A stretch of DNA of 64,000 nucleotides from Spinacia oleracea (lineage: Eukaryota > Streptophyta > Magnoliopsida > Caryophyllales > Amaranthaceae). Within the stretch, counting starts at the first letter, position 1. The number at the start of each line of letters is the position of its first letter. The stretch covers positions 129,478,385 to 129,542,384 of the forward strand of contig NC_079487.1 in the NCBI RefSeq assembly GCF_020520425.1. Reading direction: 5' to 3'. Positions 49,418 to 60,957 of this stretch are shown piece by piece. The position numbers and the translations under genes are program-made. Below the pieces are notes generated by a model that was given only the letters and a program-made list of their open reading frames with translations, did not search any database and was not told the origin of the DNA.

Positions 49418-50651
49418 GGCCTTGTCTGGCAAATGGCTTTTTGCTGGCTTTTTGGTTGGCTTTTGGCTGTTGGCTTTTTAATCTGGTCAAACAGCCAAAA
49501 AATGTGTTTGGTAACTGGCTTTTTAGCTTACTGAAAAGCCAGCTTTTTCGCCAAAAATGAAAAGCTAGTAACACTAGCTTTTTGGAGTTGGCTTTTGGCT
49601 TTTCACTATCTAAATTACTTTTTTGTCCTTGTTTTTTACTAATTAACTAATAATTAATAATTAATAATTAATAATTAATAATTAATAATTAATAATTAAT
49701 GATTAATAATTAATGATTAATGATTAATGATTAATGATTAATGATTAGTGATTAGTGATTAATGATTAATGATTAGTTATTAGTAATTAGTAATTAGTAA
49801 TTAGTAATTAGTAATTAGTAATTAGTAATTAGTAATTAGTAATTAGTAATTAGTAATTAGTAATTAGTAATTAATAATTAATAATCAATAATTAATAATT
49901 AATAATTAATAATTAATAATTAATAATTAATAATTATTAATTATTAATTATTAATTAATAATTTTTAATAATTAATAATTAGTAATTAGTAATATAATTA
50001 ATAATTAATAATTAATAATTAATAATTAATAATTAGTAATTAATAATTAGTAATTAGTAATATAATTAATAATTAATAATTAATAATTAGTAATTAATAA
50101 TTAGTAATTAATAATTAATAATTAATAATTAATAATTAATAATTAATAATTAATAATTAATAATTAATAATTAATAATTAATAATTAATAATCACGGAGT
50201 ATTAATTAATGACTAATAACTAAAAGTGAATAATTAATTAATAATTAATCATTAATTATTAATTATTAATTATTAATTATTAATTATTAATCATTGATTA
50301 TTTATTATTAGTTATTAATTATTACTCCGTAATTATTAATTAAAATAATAATTTGTTAATACTATTGCATAAAGTAATTTATTTTTAATTTATATTTATT
50401 TATTTGTAATTACTTTTTACTCCGTACACAATACACAGTATGTATTGAAAAATGAATAAAAGACATTAAATGTCCTTAAATGTCATTTTACATAGCTACA
50501 GCCAACAGCCAACAACTGATTTTACCAAACATATTTGTAACCAATCCATAGTCAAACAGCCAACAAAAGCAGCCAACTTGAACAGCCAGTCAAACCAGCC
50601 AAGTAAAACAGCCGACAGCCAACAGCCAACAGCCAATTGCCAAATAGGGCC
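49418..50651. mobile_element. hAT-like non-autonomous element carrying a 7-bp microsatellite array
   Basis: Ends GGCCTTGTCTGGCAAATGGC and the complement of GCCAATTGCCAAATAGGGCC. Subterminal GGCTTTTTGG / CAGCCAACAGCC repeats lie on each side. The centre (49640-50297) is a 7-bp tandem array. No coding capacity. Confidence 0.75.
49640..50297. repeat. 7-bp tandem array (ATTAATA and variants) with strand switch
   Basis: About 650 bp of 7-bp units. Blocks of one variant follow each other: ATTAATA, then ATTAATG, then ATTAGTA, then ATTAATA again. After about 50220 the units appear as the reverse complement (ATTATTA), so the two parts can pair. Confidence 0.9.
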
Positions 50652-51180
50652 TTTGTGCCTGGCCTTACGGCACCAGTTACATCATTACATTCATACGTTG
50701 CGGTAATTTAAGTAGCATTATTTTGCTAAAATACGCATGACATTATAGCAAATCAAAGTGTTTTATAATTACGGATGATCTGTTTCAACCATGTTCTGTC
50801 TTGATTGTTAAGGACATCTTAATCATTTATTTTTTATTTATTTTTTGTTGCAAAAAAGGGGTGATTAACCCCAAAAAATCATTAATTAGTTGTTTGTTTG
50901 TTACTACTCCTTCCGTATGACCGTATGTATATATTTGTACTAATACATACTCCGTATGTATTAAAAAAAAGTGTTTTCTTAAGAAAGTTTACGTACAATG
51001 TACTAATACTTTCATTCTCAAACGTACGTACACTAGCAATATATCTTCCATGTCAATCATGCATTAGGTAATACTGCCTCCATTTTATAGTACTCTGCAA
51101 TCTTTGCACTTTTCGTTTCAGTCAGTCATCATATTTTTTACATTGTGTTTTTATGTACTATTTTGGACATAAAAATTTAC
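50652..51180. other. Spacer, no gene seen
   Basis: AT-rich with TACTCCGTA motifs near 50420 and 50948. No recognisable coding or structured element. Confidence 0.5.
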
Positions 51181-51437
51181 TACTTCCTCCGTTCCAGAAA
51201 TATCGCACCGTGGTTGACTTTTACTCATCTAACATTTATTTTGACTCATAATATCTCACATCGTATTCAAGTAAAAAATTATAAAAAATTAATTTTTAGA
51301 AAATATATATCGATACAAATCTAACATAATTCCACATGACTAAAATTCCTTACGTACGAATCACAACAAATGGTCAAACTCGTAGTGTGAATAGTGTAAA
51401 AAACAAATGGTGCGATATTTCCGGAACGAAAGAAGTA
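51181..51437. mobile_element. Stowaway-like MITE
   Basis: Inverted ends TACTTCCTCCGTTCCAGAAA / TATTTCCGGAACGAAAGAAGTA (outer part), with ATCGCACC and GGTGCGAT inside. About 257 bp, same family as 4232-4492 and 60063-60317. Confidence 0.85.
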
Positions 51438-52055
51438 TATATTATCCCTATTGTCTCCCAACATTTACAATATTCCATTCAGTTTTTTTTTTCCTTACAT
51501 TCACTTACTTTTTTTACTTCTCTTTTACTCTATCAATATTTTATTATATTTACCCTTTTTTTTTTACACATTTTCCTCATTTTCTTAATATTTGTGCAAA
51601 TATTAATTGTAAATATCATTATGAAACGATGTATAGTACGACATAATATGATAATACACAATACATGATTACTGCATACGATAACAAAATTTGCTATTAG
51701 TAAGATTTGAACTTGTAACCGACTACAGACTACTAGCTAGTAGTACGTACAAAATAACTAGAAATCTAACCAGCTTATTGTTTGTACATAGACACGTAGT
51801 ACAAAATGAGTCCGGATCCTTTAGAGTTTTAATAAAACTCTACAACGTAGAGTTGTATCTAAATCATACATTTTAAAATAATGGCTCATATTATTGGGAA
51901 GGGAAAATCAGTGAATGGATATTGATGAGAAAAAATAGGGGGAATTTTAGAAATATAATAGATGAGCCATTGAATTTTCAATCAAAAGTTGATATTGCTC
52001 AAACTCTACCTTGTAGAGTTATTTTAAAACTCTGGAGGATCCAAAACCGTACAAA

Positions 52056-53931
52056 GGGGGTGTTTGGTAAAAGGCGGATTGATGAATTTTTAGAGGATTC
52101 TGTATTGTTAGAGGTTTGACCAGTTGAAACCGCTAATTAAGGTGTTTGGTTGTTAGCGGTTTCAATTAGAGGTTTGTGTAGGAAAGAATTCTGTAAAATC
52201 CGAAAATGAGAATAAAATGTGGGCCGAATATTTGATATGTATAAAGCTGTGACGTGTTACAAAACACTGTCTTAGAAGCAAAATTCGCCCCGACTATGGT
52301 GCAATCGTGATAGGCGTTGCCCCCCACGATTTTACACAGCAATTCGTTTTAACGTGCACTCGAATAAAACGAATTAGGAACTCATAATATACTCAGAATA
52401 AAACAGAAGAGATGAGGAGGAGAATGATTTTTCTGTGTGTTTGAAATGATCCCAGAAACTGATTTACATTGCAACAAGAATTTGTAACCGAAAATCAGAT
52501 TTTTAATGAGGTAATTAAAACCGAAAATCAGAATTCACATAACATTTGTAACTGAAAATCTGATCTTTAATTTTGCAATTAAAACGGAAACGAGAATCAA
52601 GCGGTGGTTACGATTCTGTCATTAAGGTTATGGAGTGAGCTACGTAACTGAACGATCTCATGATGACTGGACCGTCAGTTACGTCTTGGCCCAAAAAGTA
52701 GGCCTCACCCCACCGCGCACGTGCCACGAACACGAACCGAACTGGCCGGACGGGCGGAGGCGGCGCGCGTGGGGATGCCCCCTTCTAGCCCACACCACTT
52801 GGGGAAGTACTTCAAAGTATAAACATTACTTCCCTATATTTAAACAAAGGGAAAGTTCATTTTCTTTCCATGTGGGACAAACCCCTTTTCTTTAAATACT
52901 CCACTTGAAATGCCTGCTTTTCATTTCTACCAATGTGGGACATTTTTACAAAATAGTAAAACTCTTTCTTTGCATTATTTCCAACAGTTTGTACTTAAAA
53001 CGCTAATTATGAAAATGCTGGATATACCAGCGTTTTCATCCAGTGGTTTGATATTTGAGACTAGAAAGACGACTTTGCCCCCAAGTATTTGTGTCTTCTC
53101 CTTCCCTGTTATTCTGCTAACTTCCCCTCCATGGCTGATGGCTCCGTAGTTCCATCTGCAATCCAACCTTCATAAGAAAAAAAATATGAAAGCATATTTC
53201 TCAAACTTTTTCCCCCATGAACAAGTACATCAAAGCTTTATTCGCAAAATGGGATCTATAATTTCATATCAAAATATGCATGTCACCATCTGAGAAATGC
53301 AATACTTGCTCATGAATTTGAAGAAGAAATTTTGAAATTGATTTCTTCAAATCTTGTCTAAACTCTAGAGCAGGAGATTAGATCCAATAGCTTTGATTTG
53401 AATATTAAAATTTCATTGTTTTTTGGTTTTTGTTTATGGAGATGGGGTTCAGGAGATTTGGGATGGTGAATTGGTGATGGCGGTAGGTGGGGCGAATTGG
53501 AGATTTGGGATGAAATATGAATGGGAGAGGCGGACATATTGATAAAAAGGGTGAGAAACTGAGTATTATCCAAAATTTTCTTTTAATGCTTTTAAAATAA
53601 ATATTTACAATATTCAGAGACATCCAACCCAAAGTTTATCTCAGAAAATTGTTTAATTATTTTCATGATATATATACCAATATACACGTTATTACATGTA
53701 TATATCATATTAACAATTTGTATTTTTAAATTAAACAATTCAATATGACAATGTCCTTATTTGTCATTTTACATACTCAAACAGCTAGCCGCTAACAGTT
53801 ATTTACCAAACACTTTTATACAAACTGCTAATTTAATCCGCTAGTCGAAACTGCTAATTCAACCAGCTAGTCAAAACTGCTAATTCAATCCGCTACAACT
53901 AACCACTAACTGCTAATCACCAAACAGGGCC
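52056..53931. mobile_element. hAT-like non-autonomous element with a nested LTR-type fragment
   Basis: Left end GGGGGTGTTTGGTAAAAGG and complement of right end CACCAAACAGGGCCAAAA agree. CTAACAGTT / AACCGCTAATT subterminal repeats occur on both sides, and the segment TGTCATTTTACATA is shared with 50480. Between about 52235 and 52990 lies text like a copia-type LTR (ATGTGGGACAAACCCC), a broken old insertion. Confidence 0.6.
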
Positions 53932-53960
53932 AAAATACATTATAAATATAGTATGAGAGT

Positions 53961-54065
53961 AATGGATAGTTCAGTTGGTTAGAGCTTTCATCCCAATTTT
54001 AGGTGATTGTGCGATCGATTTTCATCTCCGGACTTGTGGCTCATTCACACCAAAAATAAATAAAT
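53961..54065 (+). repeat. tRNA-derived SINE with target-site duplication
   Basis: A-box-like TAGTTCAGTTGGTTAGAGC and B-box-like GTGCGATCGATTTTC are followed by an A-rich tail. The 17-bp flanks AAATATAGTATGAGAGT (53944-53960) and AAATATAGTATTAGAGT (54066-54082) differ at one base. Confidence 0.8.
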
Positions 54066-54457
54066 AAATATAGTATTAGAGTCTTGGTTTTGATTAAAAG
54101 GCAAGTGTGTAGATTAAGGAAGGAAGGAATCAGAGTACGAGTATTTACTTTAATAGAACGCAATTACTATAAATAGGTAAAAGTTGTCTATTACGCACTT
54201 TCTAATTTATATGGAACTATGAAAATGATACTCGTCAATGTTTAAGGCTATATGTTCTCGTTTGCCTTGGCCTTTTGTTACGACTCTTATGACCACACAT
54301 GCATGGCACATGCATGAACGTAAAAGATGGAATTTAAAGTAGCCAAATTTAATAATGAACATCGTGACTAATCATTAGAATTAGAATATGAGCTGCTAAA
54401 TCCAGGGTAATGATACAACTGTAATTTTTTGAGGGAAAGACCGAAAGGTGGGTGGCT

Positions 54458-54801
54458 AGGGCCGTCTCTGGTAATTCTGAGGCCCTATTTTTTTATTTTT
54501 TTTTTTATTTTTTTTTTTTTATTTATGCATGTGGAGGGCTGGAGGCCCTTTTCTTAATAAAATGATTAGTAACACTAAAAAAAGAATGTACATATTGAGA
54601 GTCGATCTCGCAATCTATGAAATATTAAGAGAAGGTTGTACCATTGATCCACAAATCAATCAAGTATCTTCTATTTGCACGATTTACTATATAACCAATA
54701 ATTGAGCTATGTAATTAAGTTACCACTAATTTTTTTGGGCCCCCGAAAATTTTGGGCCCTGTGCTGGAGGTCCTATTAGACCTCCCTATATACGACCCTG
54801 A
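54458..54801. mobile_element. hAT element, non-autonomous, with 8-bp target duplication
   Basis: Flanked by GGGTGGCT (54450-54457, 54802-54809). Ends AGGGCCGTC and the complement of TACGACCCT. The interior has a T-rich tract and GGGCCCCCGAAAATTTTGGG near the right end, a text common in plant hAT remnants. Confidence 0.85.
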
Positions 54802-54809
54802 GGGTGGCT

Positions 54810-55423
54810 TTTATTAGATAATCAAGTCAAGGTCCGCCAAGGCTATGCCGATACCTTGCGGAAAAGAGTTCACAAATACATGTTCCACCGCATTAGAGGG
54901 AAGTAATCTAACCGATAGATGAGCAACAATATTCCCGGCCCTATGATCACAACAGAATAACTAAATTCCAAACTCAAAGAACAAACATCTTCTAATATCA
55001 AGTTGATGAGTTGATCCATAGGTGACTTACTAGTGGTTGAGACTGAGTCACGAGAGTCTGTATATAGTAGAATACTGATTCAAATCTCCCTCATCGGTCA
55101 ATGCATAATTTTATATTGCACTTGTAATTCATATATCCGCACCCAGAATAAAAAGTTTCACGTGGTATACTCCGTGCCCTTGATCATCTGCTCTAATATT
55201 TCACGAAAACTCCCCTATATCAAAGCTCAGTATACAAATTAAATTCAATTTAAATAATTGATAATAAAAAAGGATAGGGATAACTATTCTGAATTAATGT
55301 ATGACCGACGTAGGTTATGACTTATTTTCGTTACACTTTTGAAGTCATATACGGAGTACAATTTTGGAGTAAATGATAATGCTCAAATAAGTTTGACTAA
55401 TGATGTAATGGACTTTAGTCTTT
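54810..55423. other. Spacer, no gene seen
   Basis: Mixed sequence without a recognisable family. A TACGGAGTA motif lies near 55350. Confidence 0.5.
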
Positions 55424-55750
55424 CACAAATTCTTATTTACAAGGGGTGTACAATAAATATTGTACACCGGAGTAAAAGTTAACTCAAAATGCTTAAAAGT
55501 TAAGCTTATATATGTAAAAGTTATCTATTTTTTAGTGATAAATTTTTTAATTTTAGTAAAACTTATTTCTTCAAAATGACTAATAATGTATAAAATTAAT
55601 CATTTAACCCTTTAAAATGTTTATCTATCAATTTTTTTATTACTAATATAAAAGTTAATCAAAACTAGGTTAAAGTTACAAAAAAATTAGATTAAAGTTA
55701 TATTGGTGTACAATAAATTTATTGTACACCTTGTGCGCGCAAGATTTTTG
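55424..55750. mobile_element. Hairpin-ended Mutator-like MITE (GTGTACAAT family, copy 1)
   Basis: Perfect 9-bp direct repeat TTAGTCTTT at 55415-55423 and 55751-55759. Ends CACAAATTCTTATTTACAAG and the complement of TGTGCGCGCAAGATTTTTG. Each end carries a hairpin with GGTGTACAAT arms (55445-55468 and 55715-55740). The core has AAAAGTTA repeats. Confidence 0.85.
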
Positions 55751-55759
55751 TTAGTCTTT

Positions 55760-56850
55760 AGGATATGAATACAGTATATGATAAATGAGGAGGAACATGA
55801 GGTCATCCTGCACTAATCATTACATCATGAATGGACATGAATGAATAGTGGAGCCTTTCTTTGATTTGGTAATTTGCTCTTTTGTCCAGATGGCTGATAG
55901 TGAGGACTGAGGAAGGGCAGGTCAGTCATTTCAATAACTTTATTTTTGAGATTCCTCTTCCTTGCTTTGAGTTTACTTGTTCTTTGATTATGATTTAACA
56001 TGCTAAATAAAATCAACTCGTGCATAAAATTATACTACGTACGTAGTATGTTCTTACAATACGGAGTAATACCCTTAAAAAATTATACTCCGTAGTATGT
56101 TCTTACAATAATACCCTTAAAAATCATTACTCCATACTTACATCATAGAGTAGATTTTTCACCATACAGATCTATCTGAATGTATTAGATTTTATTTTTT
56201 ATTTTTTTAACTATGCGAAATAATCAAGTTTGAATAAGCTGAAATAAAAGGATTCTAAAATAAAATTAGGAAAAGCATGTGGTTAATCAGTAAAGGAGTG
56301 TGGCCTGTGGGGCACATGATACACAAAATAAACTTCAAGTTTTGTCTCTTAATGTAATAACGTAGTCCTCTACTCCTCTCTAATACTCCGCACATTTCGT
56401 TTTCAAATGATCCCCCAACTCTCGGATATCATATGACCCGTTTGCATTCATGTCAATGAGTCATTGTTAATTAATTTGTTATCAAACCTAAGCATGACGA
56501 TGGTGTGACATGCATTAGCTAAAATCGGTAGCCCGTGTAGTCTTTATGTTGTGACTTGTGACTATGTGAGTGTTGTAAGTAGACCTAATTATACATTAAG
56601 AAGATTTTTCGTATGTGAGGTGAGATTAATTAATAATTATACATTTATATCACATTAAGTAGGTAAAAATTATCAACATATATATAAAATGTTTTCACAA
56701 TTGTCTAAAGCTAAGTCAAAGATGTAGCTTTTTAATTATTTTCCTCTTTATCCTTCCTTAGCATTCAAACTCCTCTTCTCAAAGGTTTTGGAGTTAACTT
56801 TGACTCAACGTTAGCATTCAACTCTTATTCTAGGAGGTTTATTAAGGTTG
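55760..56850. other. Spacer, no gene seen
   Basis: AT-rich. Near-duplicate ATTCTTACAATA / TACCCTTAAAAAT segments occur at 56048-56125 as a short tandem repeat with TACTCCGTA motifs. Confidence 0.5.
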
Positions 56851-56854
56851 TGGT

Positions 56855-58341
56855 TAATTTAGCTAGTGGTTAGCGGTAGAGTTAGTGGTATGATAGCTTT
56901 TTTTTTCAAACGTTAATGTAGACATTTGAAGGTAGTCGGTAGTGTTTGATCAAATTACAGTAAAGTTTAAAACATGATATAGCTTTTATTAAATTTTGCA
57001 ATACTAACGGCTACTTGTTCCGAACACTCATAACATTGACCGCTACTATGACAGTTAACTATTACCCGCTACTCCCTCGTTTCTTTTTAGTATTTCAGCG
57101 CGTCTCCTGTGAGACCAGTCACACCATCAACTTGATGGTGTGACAAGCGCGAAACCAATAGCGTACCTCCCCTAAAACTATATATATAAAAAAGTAATAG
57201 ATCTAAACTATAGAAGTAACATACCTAAACTAAAAAAGTACCTCCTCTAAAATTATATATATATAAAAAAAATAACATGTCTAAACTATAGAAGTAACAT
57301 ACCTAAACTAAAAATGTACCTCCCCTAAAACTATTCCGTATAAAAAAAAGTAATATGTCTAAACTATAGAAGTAACATACCTAAACTAAAAAAGTACCTC
57401 ATCTAAAATTATAAAAAAAAGTAACATGTCTAAACTATAGAAGTAACATACCTAAACTAAAAAAAAAATAACTCCTCTAAAATTATTAAAAAAAAGTAAC
57501 ATGTCTAAACTATAGAAGTAACATACTCCGTAACTAAACTAAGAAGGTATCTCCCCTAAAACTGCTTCGTATAAAAAAAGTAACATGTATAAACTATAGA
57601 AGTAACATACCTAAACTAAAAAAAGTACTTCGTCTAAAATTATATAAAAAAAAAGTAACATGTCTAAACTATAGAAGTAACATACCTAAACTAAGAAGGT
57701 ATTTCCCCTAAAACTACTCCGTATAAAAAAAAGTAACATGTATTAACTATAGAAGTAACATACCTAAACTAAAAAAAGTACCTCCTCTAAAATTATAAGA
57801 AAAGTAACATGTCTAAACTATAGAAGTAACATACCTAAATTCGTAAGTGTAAACTGGTCTCACCATCAGTTGATGGTGAGGACAGTCTCATATAAGAATT
57901 TGGGTTAGTATTTACGTATTCCGTTTTGGGCGTCGATTTCTATCCTTACGTTTGTAATTTTTCCTTTTATATTGTAATATAAATGTCCCTAATATTCTGT
58001 CAAAAGATATGTAAAAAATTATGTCAATTGATTACTTTAATCAGTTGAATTCATTGAGGCATTAAATCTTTCGTACTTTCCCATTAAAACATTAATGTTT
58101 TTCCAATGTCAGATTTTGGATAAAAGTGAAAACATTTAAGAATGAAACTTGCATTGTTTAAATGAATAAAAAAAGAATCTTTATCCACGTCAATAAGTTG
58201 TTAAATCGCGTGCATGATACCAAATGTTAAGATTAAAAAGTGACAAAGAGAGTACTAGTTAACCGCTATTCAATACCCACTACTCAACCTTTAAAAGCAG
58301 CTACATGATGGAACCGCTAAAATTTTGCGAACAAAGCCTTA
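56855..58341. mobile_element. Possible hAT-like element split by the minisatellite element
   Basis: CTAGTGGTTAGCGGTAGAG near 56870 and TACCGACTAC-like, CCGCTACT and AACCGCTAAAATTTTGCG segments on the two sides of 57096-57904 resemble the subterminal repeats of 52056-53931. Borders are uncertain. Confidence 0.35.
57096..57904. mobile_element. Hairpin-flanked element with about nine 75-bp tandem units
   Basis: 9-bp perfect direct repeat TTAGTATTT at 57087-57095 and 57905-57913. Hairpins ACACCATCAACTTGATGG (left) and CACCATCAGTTGATGGTG (right) lie just inside. Between them about nine copies of a 65-90 bp unit contain CTATAGAAGTAACATACC and GTACCTCC(T/C)CTAAAA. No reading frame. Confidence 0.85.
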
Positions 58342-58401
58342 GCCTAATGATTTTTGCTAATGTGAAATACATTTTTTTCTAATTAAAAAAAACAAAAAAA
58401 A

Positions 58402-58730
58402 ACACAATTTTCTTATTTACAAGTGGTGTATACTGAAGTAAAAGTTAATTTAAAATGCTCCAAATTTACCCTTATATAGGTAAAATTATCTTCTTTTTAG
58501 CGATCAAATTTTCCATTTTAATAAAAATAATTCTTCGAAATCACTAATAATATATAAAATTAATCATTTAGCCTTTAAAATGTTTATCTATCAATTTTTT
58601 TGTAACATAAAAGTTAGTCAAAACATGTTAAAAATTATAAAAACTATGTAAAAATTATTAAAAAAATTAGGTTAAAAAATATCGTGGTGTACAATAAATT
58701 TATCATACACTTGATAAGCACAAAGCCAAT
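58402..58730. mobile_element. GTGTACAAT-family MITE, copy 2 (older)
   Basis: It aligns with 55424-55750 from TTCTTATTTACAAG to the right GGTGTACAATAAATTTAT, with more substitutions. The left hairpin is degraded and no clear target duplication is seen. Confidence 0.75.
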
Positions 58731-59307
58731 TTTACCCATGTTTAACTTGCAGTCGCCACTCGCCAGTCCGTAGTGCCATACTGCCATAGATTGCAATAGC
58801 AGTTAGCAGATCCATATGCGGTCTGTGGACCTAACATTTAAACATTCCAATAACCTGCATAGCATGCACGCGCACAAGGGCCCATCTAAATATATTGGCC
58901 CATTCTACAGTTTGTTTTAGCAGCCCTTTATTAGATTATTACGGAGTACGGAGTATCTATTTGGAGTATAATCCATTCCTTTTATCTGCAAATCCTTGGT
59001 TCCTTGATGCATTAAGGCTTCGTTCATTTCAAGGAAAATGTTATTGAAAAATAGTTTTTATTTTTTTTGTTTTTACCTCACAAGTAAAGTTATAGAGATA
59101 AAGAAAATAGAAATGAAAAAGGAGAGATGGATAGAAAGAGAGAAAATGAAATATACTACAAAAGAAAGTAGAGAGAAAAGTGTAAAATAAATACTACGTA
59201 GTACTTTTCTTTGTTTTCCACCCTTAACAAAACAAACAATGAAAATATTTTGATGTCAAAAAAAAAAAAAATGCAGCTTGATAATAGGTTAATACAAACT
59301 TTTATAT

Positions 59308-59335
59308 AAGGCGGTCTTACATAAAAGACCGCCTT
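59308..59335. repeat. Perfect 11-bp hairpin, probable MITE end
   Basis: AAGGCGGTCTT and its exact complement are separated by 6 bases. A weaker related copy (AAGGAGGTCTTACACAAAAG) lies near 59420 beyond AATTAGTTAAGCA repeats, so the two may bound a small element of about 140 bp. Confidence 0.6.
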
Positions 59336-59712
59336 GATGTCATATAAGTTGAACAATTAAATTAATTAGTTAAGCACTGAAACTAATTAGTTAAGCATAA
59401 TTAAAGTGGTTTTTCCGGTAAGGAGGTCTTACACAAAAGCTGCCGATAAGTTAATTAAATTGTTAAATACGGAGTAGTTTTTGTTTGAGGGGACAATTGT
59501 TAAATAGTTTATGTACTTTTTGTCTAGAAAACAAAAAGTAAATTAATTTGACACATTATTTTCTTGCGTATTGTACTAGACTTTAAATTTTTTGTTTTTA
59601 TTCGACATCTTTTTATCAAACGCACAATAGAAACATTTTTTGGATGCTAAGATGACTTAGTTTGAGTGTTTTAAATGGAATTATATTTCTTTTCACGTAA
59701 AATACTAGAAGG

Positions 59713-59945
59713 TAGGGATGTCAATGAGACGATACGCTCGTGAACAGCTTGTGAACAAGCTCGGTCAAAGCTCGGTTAAATTTAAGTTCGTTTAATAAAT
59801 GATACTAGCTCGAACAACCTAGTGTTCGGCTCGTTTAGGCTCGCGAACAACTCGTTCATGTTGGTTTCCAAGCTCGTCCGTGTTCGTTTATAAGCTCGTT
59901 TAAAAGCTCGTTCAATCTCATTTATATTAAATTTCTTAAAAAAAT
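59713..59945. repeat. GCTCG-rich hAT-like repeat fragment
   Basis: Starts GGGATGTCAATGAGAC and has many AGCTCGTTYAAA / TCGTGAACA units. Such text is typical of plant hAT MITE ends; only one end is present. Confidence 0.5.
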
Positions 59946-60062
59946 ATGACTAACTTTTTACTCCGTATATTACTCCATCTTGTATGTATTTATGCAGTTG
60001 GATACGGTTAATCTTTGAATATTTTAAAGTAATTTCAAAAAACAAACAAAACAAGGAATATA

Positions 60063-60317
60063 TATTTCCTCCGTTCCGGAAATATCGCACCGTGGTTGAC
60101 TTTTACTCTTTTAACCATTACTTTGGCTCTTAATATCTCTAATCGTGTGCAAGTAAAAATAATAAAATATTAATATTTAGAAAACATTTATCGATACGAA
60201 TCTAACATGATCCCACATGACTAAAATTTCATTACGTACGAATCATAAAAAATGGGCAAAGTCATAGTGGAAATAGTGTAACAAAAATAGTGCGATATTT
60301 CCGGAACGGAGGGAGTA
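60063..60317. mobile_element. Stowaway-like MITE
   Basis: Inverted ends TATTTCCTCCGTTCCGGAAA / ATTTCCGGAACGGAGGGAGTA (outer part), with ATCGCACCGTGGTTGAC as in 51181. About 255 bp. Confidence 0.85.
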
Positions 60318-60669
60318 TAATTCATTTTGAAGTCGTCGCACTGAAATGCATTTGTGGTCACTTTGTTCAATTACAAAGTCAGCTTATTCACCAAAGTAAA
60401 GCAAAAGCCACACCACAAACTTTTGCGAACAATTCGGCGCCTAATTAATTTATCCCATATTTCAGGTGTAGCATGTGCTTTTTATAACGTTATGCCCTTA
60501 ATTAATTTGTAAACAAATAAATTAATACAACGAGCACGGACAATTGATCTAATCACCTACGTCATGCTCTATCCCATGACTATGTCACCGCAAAAGTGCA
60601 AAACTACTAAACTACCTACTCGAATTGGGGAGCAAATAACCAACTATGCTCAATCAATCTGAAATAGAC

Positions 60670-60957
60670 GAGGGCGGCGTGTCCTATATCATATATGTTT
60701 TTACAAAAATATATCATCCTATTAAACGACAAAATAGGGATAATACAAACATTAAAACAGGTGACATTTTAAAAAAACGGATGCCTTTTGGAAAAATGGA
60801 TGCCATTTTTGAAAACATATGCCATTTTTTAAAAAACGGATGCCATTTTCCAAAATTTTTAATTTTGTCATTTAACATTTGTCTTTAGCCTATTTTGTCG
60901 TTTAGTAGCGTGATATATTTTTGTAAAAACATATCTGAGATGGATTTATACTTCCTC
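60670..60957. mobile_element. Hairpin/minisatellite MITE, GAGGAAGTA family (copy 3)
   Basis: Flanked by GAAATAGAC / GAAATAGAT (60661-60669, 60958-60966). The right end read on the minus strand begins GAGGAAGTATAAAT, and the left begins GAGGGCGGCG. Long internal inverted arms (ATATGTTTTTACAAAAATAT) enclose four ATGCCATTTT units, a different core repeat from copies 1 and 2. Confidence 0.75.

Noticed and set aside
49640-50297. Centromeric satellite
   Set aside because: The unit is only 7 bp and the array is confined inside a single hAT-like element.
57096-57904. CRISPR-like array of regular repeats
   Set aside because: Plant nuclear context, variable unit length, no unique spacers between fixed repeats, and clear transposon borders.
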